From Aulostomus chinensis (lineage: Eukaryota; Chordata; Actinopteri; Syngnathiformes; Aulostomidae), in contig JBBMOA010000017.1 of assembly GCA_037954235.1 (NCBI GenBank), positions 2,843,501 to 2,907,500 on the forward strand: a stretch of DNA of 64,000 nt. Reading direction: 5' to 3'. Both the position numbers and the translations under genes were made by a program. Under the pieces are notes generated by a model. It worked only from the letters and a program-made list of their open reading frames with translations. It was not told the origin of the DNA and did no database searches. This document shows positions 48,492 to 58,087 of the stretch, piece by piece (the stretch's first letter is position 1; each line of letters begins with the position of its first letter).

Positions 48492-51400
48492 CTACTTAAA
48501 CCTCCACGCCACCAGCAGAGCACAGGCGCACACTCCTGCAGCGGTTAGAAAGTACTTTGTATTAGCTGTCGGGGTGCGAGGGGCAATCTCCTTTGGATCC
48601 TGTGGCGTCTTGGTCTCTGCTTCGGTATCAGCTGGCAGCGGCTCTGAGGGGAGGCAGTTGTCCCCGGCGGGGCTGGTTACATCCGGTGCAGCATCAGCCA
48701 TGGTGATGGTGATCTGTGGGGCAGTAGGCATCTCTTTGGCCGTTTCACCATTGACAATTTGAGGTTGCGGTATTGAGCTTTGGCCGTCCTGGTTGAGGAC
48801 AGAAGGCCCCTCGGCTACATGCACCACATTCACCCTCTCGTCCTGCGATTCTGTGCTCGGACAAAAAGACTCGTAGCGATTCTCCTCGGGTTCATCATGG
48901 TTAAAAGCAAGGCCGTTCACCTGGCACGGCAGTGCAGCGGTTATATTCACAACGTCAGAGTTAGCAGCGGTGCAAGCAGGAAGGTGGCCGAGCGGCGTGG
49001 TGTCATCTGCTGCGGTGCTTATTTCCAGACGGCCACTACTACCCGAGTAGGGCTCCAGCACGAGGGTGGAGGCGAGGTCTGCAGGAATGCTAGGATTTTG
49101 TGGTTCGAAGCTGATGAGTTGTTCTGGCTTGCTCGGGCATACAGAGACGTCATGGCTGAGAGAGTTGTCTGAAGCGGGCGCCGTGGAGGTCGAGGAGGTG
49201 ACGGGACGCTCTGTCTGTGGGTGCAAACAACCGTTAGGTGGGAGTGGAAGTCACGAACACCCCCCGCATGGAAGTGACACTAATACCTTCCACTCCAGCC
49301 AGCACTGCTTATTTATTCAGGGTCATTCCATGGTTACGTCACACACACACACCGAATACACATCATTACTGAAGCTTCACAATTAACACTACGGTTACAT
49401 CAACTTCTCTGGCAGTTTTAAATCATAGTGACGCATCAAGAGCTCCATACTGTAAATAATTATTGGAGAGCAGAAAATCCAGAATCAACAAATAATCTGA
49501 AAAGAAAATTGACGATAGTTCATGTTAATGTGATGAGATTATATAAACCACACCATAGAGGGGCAGGGGCTCGAAGTCAGAAAAGGGCAGCATGTGTGTA
49601 CATTTTTTTGGTCCTTTCCCGGTATGGAAATTAATGTCAAATTAAAAAATAAAACACTAATAGAAAGCTAACTACTTAGCTACGTGTCCGGTGTCAGTGA
49701 ACGCCATATGCTATTGCCACTCCTTCTCCTTCCTTTTCTTTATCCTCTCTTTTTTTGGCATCGTGCTGCAGGCATTAGCAACACGAATCAAGTTTCAATA
49801 CAGATGGTGACATTTTAAACACAGATAACCTACAGCTTCTATATAGATGCTGAAATCACTATGTTATTATTATTATTGTTATTATTTTGTTAGCCCACAC
49901 AATCATAGCAAAGTCACAATAAACTTTATCGGCCTCTCTAAACCTCGGACCTGTACTTCAGACCTGAAGTGAGGGAAACAGGCCATGATCCGCCGAAAAC
50001 ACGGAGCATTTTAATTTGAAAATTAGCAAAAAATATTTAAGCAGGTTGAATAAATGGACGGCGACTAGTTAGACCAGAACTCCCAGCTTCCAGTTGCTCC
50101 ACTGTCATGTCTCCTTAGTTCTACATGGCCAGCGGCTTCTCGCCCGCTCGCTCTCTCTGTGACCGCAGAGCTGCAACGAACAGAGAAGCGGCTCAACACA
50201 CTCAATAACCCAGTATTACAAGAAAATTGGCATGATAGAATACTGGGAGTTTTGGGACCGCCGATTTTTTTTATTTCACATCCCTAACAGGAATTTATTA
50301 ATGTTATTAAAACACACACACACACACACGGCACTTTTTAATACGAGGCAAAAAGGGCAGGGGCTCAAGCACCCCTGGGGCCCTATGTGTGCACGTGCCT
50401 GTATGTATACACTCACACACTCACCAGTCCATGGCAGGGCCAACACATAGAGACAGACAACCATTGGCTCTCCCAGCCACGCCTACAGTCAATTTAGAGT
50501 CTGGATTAACCTGGTCCCTCTTGATGTCTTTGGACTGTGGAGGAAGCTGGAGTACCAGAGAGAACCCAGCAGGAACAGGGAGAACATGGAGACTCACACA
50601 GAAAGACCCCGTGCTGCAGCCGGGGCTCCACCCACAACCCTCTTGCTGGGGGGGCCACAGTGAGGACCACTGCTCCCCCGTGCCGCCTTTAATAACACGT
50701 TCACATTCTGACCAGATAGTGTGTAAAATTGTGTATCGTAACTGAGAAATCTATTGCAGATGAGGGAAACTTGAAGAGGAAAACACACAAGAATGCAGGG
50801 CGACAAGATTGGTTCTTCTGTGACGTGCAGGGTAACAGATAAGTTTCTACCTGTGTTGAAGGAGGTTCAGGAGTTTCTTCAGGCGGGAGGGTCACAGCAA
50901 CCTCTTCCTCCAGAGGGGGGGAGGTGTCTTGGATTGGAAGCCTCTCTGGAGTGGGGTAAGGAGACGCATCAGTCACACGGGAGTTCGGAGTGGGAGAGGG
51001 GCTCCGTGGTGGACTGATTTCAACGGTTGGTGCAGGAGAATCTGGGCGGTCCAGGTCATCCGTTTCACACTCTTCGACGGGCGAGGATGGCCGAGGGGGT
51101 GCAACAGAGCTGACGAGGACCTTGAGGTTTTCTGAGCCCACTAAATCAGGAATCCCATCGGAATCCTCAGCAACATCCAGGATGTCTGATTCAGAGTTTT
51201 CCTCAGGCTCCTGGTGACCAATGAGCTCCCTCTGTGGTGCATGGGGGGTGTTGGCTTGAAGGGGTGGAATCACAGGGGAAGGAGGAGGTGTCTTGGGAGC
51301 AGCTGCCACTTCAGCCTCAGTGGGCTGTGGAATCTCTGGCAGCTCTGGCTCTGGCAGCTCTGGCTCTGGCAGCTCTGGCTCTGGCAGCTCTGGCTCTGGC

Positions 51401-53596
51401 AGCTCTGGCTCTGGCAGCTCTGGCTCTGGCAGCTCTGGCTCTGGCAGCTCTGGCTCTGGCAGCTCTGGCTCTGGCAGCTCTGGCTCTGGAGTGGCAGTGG
51501 GATCTTGGGCTGCTGAACTTGGAGGGATTTCTGTCTGTGTATCGTCTTCCTGAGGGGTTGAAGAATCGGGGGCCAGCTCTGGAGAAGCTACAACTTCAGC
51601 TGGTGGAGGAGCCGATCCCTCAACTAATGGAGGAGCTGACGCTGCAGCCGGTTGAGGAGCTGGGGCTTCAGTTGGCGAAGCAACAGCCGCCTGAGCACTT
51701 TCTGGAACAGATAGATGGGCAGATGGTGCTTGATGGACGGATGCCCTGACGACAGTTGTTGGAGGGGAGCTGGGGTTGGGATCTAGGACAAAACAAACAA
51801 TGTTGTCATTTAAACCAGATTTGAATGCATATGACAAACGCTCTGGGAAACAAAGAGTCTCTCTGGGAGATATTCAACTATCGAGCACCAAAATCAGTCA
51901 AAACCCTGCTGATGCTCACCAAATGAGAAAATAAAGTCATGCCAGAGCCCAGCATTTCGCAAAACTTGAGGGGTAAAGACCCTATGATTCTGTGTCAAAT
52001 CCACCTGTGGTGAAATGCCAGTCTGAGACAACTCACTCACGGCAGTAACACAGATGAGTGGGACGTGCTGCGCTCAGGTGGAACCAGGCGGACAGTAGTT
52101 CAACTTTTTACGATCTCTCGACAAACAGAATTTACACCTGGAAGTTTTGCAGCTCCCTCACAACGGAGGAAACGCCAGGTGATAAACAACATGACATCAC
52201 ATTGTCAGGTGTCCGTTGTTATGCTGCTCCACACCCCACCAGAGCGTTGTCTCGCTTTAGCGTCCAAAACGCAGCATTCCATCCACTTATTTAAACGTGG
52301 ACACCTGACACACTTAAATCTGTAGTTCTAGGGTTCCTGAATTCAGAGCTTGTTAGTGGGGCGAAGCAGGAGAACAAACCACAGCCTCGAACGTCGTTCA
52401 CAGATTTCTGTGGAGTTTAAATGGACGTCTAAAATAAATGTCATTAGACTGAGAGTCACCAGCTAGCTTAGCATGTGCTAATGCTACCCGCCTGCGTGCA
52501 AGTCTGTCAGCTAAAGCTCAGATTTAAACATCTAAGCTTTAAACACATGGCTCCAACACTTAAACCCGAGGGCGTAAAAGTGAACTTTCTGATTCATAGC
52601 GACACACAGTGTTTTTAATTTTGTGACGGTTTACGTTCACAGGGGTTGAAGTTCGATTTCCAGATGGGAGTGTGGGGGAAGCCTGATGTTTGCGCTTGGG
52701 GTGCTGCGGCTCGACGGCCACAACTCATATTCTTTACCGTCACTCGTAGCCAACCTCAACTCCAGGCTGCCTCTTACGCATCATTATTACATTCAAACTC
52801 AGCTTAGCATTGTTTTTTCTGAATATAATGAAACAAAAACGACAATCTTTCAGAGTCTTCCAGTCATTTGAATGAGGAAAGATTAGGGTTTGGATAGATT
52901 CTGTATCGTATTGTGGGTGAACAGCTCCTCTCTCCTACATCGGCCCACGACGCAGCGATACAGGAGCAGATGAGGTGCTTACTGTTGGGGCCCCTCAGAG
53001 CGTCGTACTCTGCTCTGATCTCCGCTGCTATGGTCGTCTGCTCGCACGCCTCCAGCGCCTCGATGAACTGCTCGGGCCAGTTTTCTCTCCTCCTCAGACA
53101 GTCCAGCAGAAGCACCATGCCGTCATAATTACCGTACTGCTCTCGTTTAGCCTCGATGTTCTCCTACGATTCAGCAGAACAACATGAGAGACGCACCGAG
53201 TCGTCAGGGTGGTGATCTGTGTCTTCCTTGTGAACTACAACATACTTCCAAGATGAAATATTGAAAATAACGATGAAAATATGTGAACAATGCAACAAAA
53301 TTTGGAAAAAACTAAAACACACTTTAGGCCCTGGGTGAGGTATCAAAGTTTATGTTGGTACTTGTAGCAAAGATGGAATCCTGTTGGCTCGTGTTCAAAA
53401 ATTAGCACTGATGCTCGTTCGTTTTTGGGTTTTTTGACTAGTAGTTCTAGTGCTCGTGTCAAGAGGAACGTACCCGGTCGTGGGCGGTCAAGCAGGGCAG
53501 ATGGACCACTATCTCCCTCACTTTCACCTTGCTCACTATTGTTGGCATTTTCCGCCTCAAGTAGCCATTGTACAGTTTGTCGCTGGCGAATGTCAT
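48492..53596 (-). CDS. mavs: Mitochondrial antiviral-signalling protein (MAVS / IPS-1)
   Basis: Minus-strand coding exons are 53474-53596, 52983-53163, 50851-51782 and 48492-49214, in phase, giving 652 residues (human 540). The ATG at 53596 directly follows an acceptor (TGCTCACAG), so a leader exon lies upstream. An N-terminal CARD spans about 1-95 (MTFASDKLYNGYLRR, VHLPCLTAHDR, NWPEQFIEALEACE). A long Pro/Glu-rich region follows, with a perfect PEPEL repeat at about 200-250. An LxIS motif (RLEIS, 474-478) and a TRAF6-type PEENRY (521-526) match human MAVS motifs in order. The C-terminal membrane anchor is at about 631-649, ending WRFK. The protein joins RIG-I/MDA5 to IRF3 and NF-kB activation on the outer mitochondrial membrane. 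Adjacency to pank2 is as in human. Confidence 0.93.
48873..48890 (-). other. mavs: TRAF6-type motif in mavs
   Basis: The codons encode PEENRY. Human MAVS has PEENEY in a similar setting, followed in both by a conserved V..HVAE.PS segment. It fits the P-x-E-x-x-aromatic/acidic TRAF6-binding pattern. Confidence 0.7.
49017..49028 (-). other. mavs: LxIS (IRF3-recruitment) motif in mavs
   Basis: The codons encode LEIS within GRLEISTA. The pLxIS motif, phosphorylated on the Ser to recruit IRF3, is LAIS in human MAVS and also lies upstream of the TRAF6 motif there. Confidence 0.65.
49215..50850 (-). other. Last intron of mavs
   Basis: The intron contains SINE copy C (50421-50687) and a short CA run near 50311. 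No gene was recognised. Confidence 0.6.
50421..50687 (-). mobile_element. SINE copy C, inverted and missing its tail
   Basis: In the minus sense it begins GGCGGCACGGGGGAGCAGTGG and runs through the body shared with copies A and B with few differences. It stops after CCATGGACTGGTGA, so the GGGATAGGCTCC and ATGG tail is missing and the break abuts a short CA-rich tract. It shares with copy A the variant GGGTGGAGCCCCGGCTGCAG, so A and C are one subfamily. It lies in a mavs intron in the sense of the gene. Confidence 0.8.
51338..51489 (-). repeat. mavs: 15-base coding minisatellite in mavs, 10 perfect copies
   Basis: The plus-strand unit GGCAGCTCTGGCTCT repeats about ten times without a single substitution. 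In the mavs frame it encodes PEPEL repeated about ten times (residues about 200-250). Because the unit length is a multiple of three and contains no stop in any frame, all six frames stay open across it. Confidence 0.95.
51783..52982 (-). other. Intron of mavs after the CARD exons
   Basis: A 1.2 kb intron between the CARD-encoding exon and the proline-rich exon. No gene or repeat was recognised. Confidence 0.6.
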
Positions 53597-54118
53597 CTGT
53601 GAGCAACAGAGACAGAAAAACACTTCCACATCACACACTGCTGCAGCGGCCCAGTGGCACATGACGCCATCTTACTCCTCAGTTACAGTTCAGCCCCTCC
53701 AGGCTGGGTGGGAAAAAATCTCAGAACAGCAACCTACAAGTTCACAAATCAAGATGAATCAGAAAATTGCGACGTGTAATTACATCGCTGTTAAATAAAT
53801 TTGCACTTGCAGAACAACACACGGAGAGTGCCTTGTTCTTTGTTTCCTAACGAACACTGAACTAGAGAAACGAGAACGTTCAGCTATAAATATGAATGAA
53901 GAGTTGCTGTCTAATCAGGACACACACAGCATTTAAATCAAGTCAAATGGTGAGGATTTGGCCAATGATCTGAGGGCAGTGAACACGTTTGCCTGGATTA
54001 GCTGCTCAGCTCTGCCTCTTCCACATAGAATGTAAAAGCATGCCAGGCACCAAATCCTGAAACCTGACACTTGGAGTAGAAAACTGTCAAAACCACAGTC
54101 TGGGAACTTCCAGTCAGT

Positions 54119-54136
54119 GAAAATGAAAGTGAAAGT
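54119..54136 (+). promoter_or_regulatory. ISRE-like element, three tandem GAAANN
   Basis: The sequence GAAAATGAAAGTGAAAGT is three consecutive GAAANN hexamers, the consensus bound by IRF proteins and by ISGF3. It lies in mavs intron 1, about 0.5 kb upstream of the ATG exon and 1.2 kb downstream of the inferred start of transcription. Interferon responsiveness is an inference. Confidence 0.5.
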
Positions 54137-54750
54137 AAGTCAGGCAGTGAGGAAAAAATTCTCCTTTCCTTTTGGTTTCAGAGCATTCCTGCGCTCCAGC
54201 ACGACTCTGTTCCTCTCCATGGGGAGTGAATGCCTGGAAGCTGCGTGGTCCGTTGTCAGGAGAAGGTGGGCAAGCCCTCAGTAGTCACTTATTAATCAGC
54301 TGCAGTTTAATATCTGAAATGTGCAGCAAGGCAGTCTCATTCCACACCGCCCACATGTTCTCTGCGGTGCTCAGGTACTACAGAGTGTAGTGAATACACC
54401 TCAACCCTTGAGCTTGTTTTGGCCCTAAACAGGCAGCTGAAGCTATCTGTTGTCAGATTCACTCAGGGGGAACGTTCTCGCAGGATATCGTGTGACTTGT
54501 GTGTGGCTTGACCTTAGCAGCACTTTGCCTCTTTCTAGTTTAGTATAAATGCAGAACAACCGTGTGCTGGCATCACAGGATGGAATAAACGCCAGAGGCT
54601 GGAACCAAAGAGCAAAGTCTTCCTCGCAGTTCCACCACCCGGAGGCCATGGTGAAGCTCACACACGCGCGGAGGAACAGGTTCCTCCAAATATGACCATC
54701 AAGCAAGTGGTGAGGGATTGCAGATTAACACAAGGAAGGTGGTGTGACAG

Positions 54751-54778
54751 ACACACACACACACACACACACACACAC
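54751..54778. repeat. CA microsatellite
   Basis: About 14 AC repeats lie in mavs intron 1. Confidence 0.9.
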
Positions 54779-55328
54779 GAAGCTCCTTCATGCAAGGGCA
54801 AACCGTGCAGAGTTGAGCCAAATGAATGACCTCTAAACTGGCAGGTCACGACCGTCCTCTCCTTACCTGACGAGTGGCTTCCCAGCACTCTCACTAACAC
54901 TTCATGGAAAAAATTAAAACCCAACAAAAAGCACAACCTTTTTAGAAGTTCAGCTCACGCAAATTCACGATCGATTTCAGTTGCACAAACTAACAACTCG
55001 CGCAGGCAGACCTCCTCATGCGCAGCTATGCGGAAACGCACAACTTTATGAGGTTGTTAGATGGTTTCATTCTAAACGAGGACCATAAAGAACCCTCCAA
55101 CACACACAGCGGTCGTGGCTGTGGCGGTGCGACGTCACGGCAGCCAGCAGGTGACGGGGATGAAGAGTTTCAACACTCCAACTTTAAATGTTTAAAAAAA
55201 AAAAAAACCGACACAGACGAGCTGATGCTGCCGTTTCCTGAGCAGACAGCCGCCATTAAATTGCAATATTCTAACTCGTGAAACAAATTAGGATTATTTA
55301 TCAAAGCGTCACATAATCTACCACTCAC

Positions 55329-55410
55329 CTTCCGTGTCCGAGGCGTCCGCGTGCAGTCGGTGAGCCACCTGGAGCGACAGTCCTGCTCGCACTAAACCTG
55401 CTCGGCTTCT
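55329..55410 (-). other. mavs: Probable leader exon of mavs
   Basis: In the minus sense a good donor GGAAG|GTGAGT lies at 55328/55329, downstream of a GC-rich promoter-like stretch. The exon is required because the coding start sits directly at an acceptor. The 5' limit is a guess. Confidence 0.45.
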
Positions 55411-55424
55411 TCACGCACATCTGC

Positions 55425-55495
55425 GCAACCGCCCCCTCCCTTCCGTACTCCCATTGGACAGGGGCAGCTGTCAATCAAACAGCGGACCAATAGAG
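55425..55495 (-). promoter_or_regulatory. mavs promoter: GC box and CCAAT motifs
   Basis: CCGCCCCCTCCC near 55430, ATTGG (CCAAT in the mavs sense) near 55453 and CCAAT on the plus strand near 55488 cluster just upstream of the inferred leader exon. The region is TATA-less. I see no ISRE in this proximal stretch. Confidence 0.45.
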
Positions 55496-55666
55496 TTGAG
55501 GTCAAACGGTAGAGGAGGCGCGGTGTGGATAATCTTGACCCCTACGGTCACCCGTCCTCTACTGAGCGATGGGATGGCAGCAGGATTAGATTTGATCTCG
55601 ACTTCTGGTTTACATCTGTCTCTAATCCCTGATCCTAATCCCTTCACATGGACATGGAGGGAGGGC

Positions 55667-55669
<3 letters not shown>

Positions 55670-55729
<60 letters not shown>
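55670..55729. repeat. GA microsatellite
   Basis: About 29 uninterrupted GA repeats lie 5' of mavs. Confidence 0.95.
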
Positions 55730-55731
<2 letters not shown>

Positions 55732-57856
55732 GATGAGGAAAAACTTGTGTGTGCGTGAAACCCAAATACCTGGCCAATGTCCTGTTGTCTCTGTTGAATT
55801 GTTCCAATCAGCCAATGCACTTCAAGAATACCCTCCCTGATGGGTCTAACAACTTGACTCACAGAGTCCATGCCAGTACACGTCTGTGACAGACGCATCG
55901 CTACATGTTAGTGGCGTGCAAACAGAATACAGGGAGAAACTCGCCATGAACGACCCAACAAGGCCAGACATGCGTCTTCAGTTTAGCATGGGAAGTGCAG
56001 ACAAAGGCGACAGAAAAAGACACGTCACATAAGAAATGAGCGCGGAGGCGTTGTGATTCCCTCGGCTTTTATTTTGTTCTTCTTTTGCAGAATCTCCCAA
56101 AGGTGACAGTCCGGTCAGGTTCGAGGAGGAGGATTTTGGTGCGGGGTTGAAGGTTGAGGCACTCAACAAAGGGGAAGTAAAAGTTTAGATTTTTAATACT
56201 CTTCATGATACATCGGGGCGATATACTGAGGATGAACTGGTTTGTCTTGATGACAATGTTTTACCGCGGAGAGAGGATTAACTGGAACCTCTCTTGTCTT
56301 TGTCAGATTTTTACATTTCCAGCGGTCGCGCAGGTGCGCCTTTACCTCCGTGCCCTGTGCTGCTGTATCAGGTCAGAGCGGTTCAGGGTTTATCTTTACC
56401 TGCTCGCTGCAGCACTTTGAGGGTTGGACCGCCAGTTGAGAGGGTTGAGGGCCGGGGAATTCCTGTCTGGTGTCGTTCAAATGAACAAAAGTGACAACGA
56501 GCGAACAGAACAACCTCATCGTTAAATGACTGTGATTCGTGAGGGAGGCGCACCTCCTCAGTCCTCAATGCTCACTTCACACCAGGAGATGGCGCTGCTC
56601 ACTCACCGAGGCCCTCTGATTGCTTCGCTTTGACTCCACTGAGTGAAAGGCTCCAGTCCAGCGGCCTGTGCTGGGAGGTCCCTGCCTTCCAGTAATGACA
56701 TTAATGTACACGGCGGCTACCTCGCTGGAAGTGAGCAGCAGCACGAACGCAGTAATCGGAGTCATTGGAGGATTAGGGGAAGACTAAAGGCATGAGGCCG
56801 GATGTTACTGCACTTCTGTCAAACAGGGATTAAACGTGTCTGAGTGCACCGCTTGAATGTAAACGTGCTCATGCTTACATGCGCGCCTCTTGGTCCTGCA
56901 TCCATCTTAGTAGGAACTTCATAGAAGTCTTCGCTTGGCTGTCTGGAAAACTCACATGTGGCCATGAAGATTTTAGCCAAAGGAAATGACTTTGGGAGTC
57001 TGTTCAGCTTTTTTTTATTTTATTTTTTTTTTTTTAATCCCTGCCTGTTTTAATATCAATTTAATCTGAGATAAATGTTTATGCTACTACCTGATGGCGT
57101 CTGCTCTGGCCTCTTGTTGTCAGATATATTTAGGTCAGTCTTGAATTCATGTTTTGTTTAATTAAAATTATTTTCATGCTCTCTGCTTTCCTCATATTTA
57201 ATTCAATTCTAAATAAATAAATTTTTAAAAAAGCGAGTCAAGAAACACTTGTGGGGAGTGTTAGAATCCAGGGGGGTTTGACCCATATAAGCAGTAATGG
57301 CAGTAATTGTATTAAATGCTTTGCTTCCATTATTCTTGAGTATTTGTACTTAACCTGATTACTTAGCAGTGAGTCTGTTACTTTTATTCCGTCAAACTTA
57401 AAAAGTCTGCTCTCCCTCTCCTGTTGTCCCCAAGGTGACCTTCCTCACCCCATCCACTCACCCTCTCCCCTCATCAGCATCCCTGCATCCAGGTCCCCTC
57501 CACAAACTCACACGAAGCCCTAAGGTCGTCTTCAAAGTGCGCGCGTTTGTGACGTGCACAGTGAAACTGAAGGGCAGGAGCGACCAACACGAAGAGAGCG
57601 GTTGACACAGACCGAGCTGGTCTGAGTTCATACACCTTCCTTTGTCAGGGTTGGGTCGGTTCCTCGCCACCCAGGGCTCCCCAGTGGGGCTCGCAGGTGC
57701 CCCCCTGCACCCCTCCCAGAATATAATCCAGAATCACACTTTCATGCAACTATCCAAGCAGTTATAGATGTTTAATCTGCAAGGACTATTAAGATTAAAT
57801 GAGTGTCTATGATGTGTACACTTGTGATTACTTTTCCTTTATTTATTTACATTTCA

Positions 57857-58087
57857 TCCATCCATCATCCGTCCATTTTCTCTACCGCTTATTCGTTAGG
57901 GGTCCCTGGGGGGGGATGACATTGGGTGAGAGGCGGGGTTCACCCTAGACAGGTCGCCAGTCTGTCACAGGGCCAACAGGAGCTATCAGGGGTTCGGTAT
58001 CTTGCTCAAGGACACTTGGACATGGTCACCGGGGGAAGTGAGGATTGAACCAGCGACCCTTCGGTTGCTAGACGGCCCCTCTACCTC
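57857..58087 (-). mobile_element. tRNA-derived SINE of a second family
   Basis: In the minus sense it has a head with CTAGCAACCGAAGGGTCGC and a box-B-like GGTTCAATCC, then GGCCCTGTGACAGACTGGCGA, then a tail ending in GGTAGAGAAAATGGACGGATG and ATGG repeats. The tail region is related to that of copies A-D, but the head differs, so it is a distinct SINE sharing a similar LINE-type tail. Confidence 0.65.

Larger units (their letters stand above)
53597..55328 (-). other. Intron 1 of mavs
   Basis: The intron lies between the leader exon and the ATG exon. It contains the triple GAAANN element at 54119-54136, a CA microsatellite at 54751-54778 and no recognised gene. Confidence 0.55.

Noticed and set aside
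51214..51749. Plus-strand frames with long Leu-Ala or Ser-Gly repeats antisense to mavs
   Set aside because: They exist only because the 15-base minisatellite has no stop in any frame. The minus frame has CARD-containing upstream exons, correct splice phases and family motifs.
54119..54136. Reading the GAAA run as simple A-rich low complexity
   Set aside because: It is three in-register GAAANN hexamers with G at each sixth position, which is more specific than low complexity, so it was kept as a regulatory candidate.
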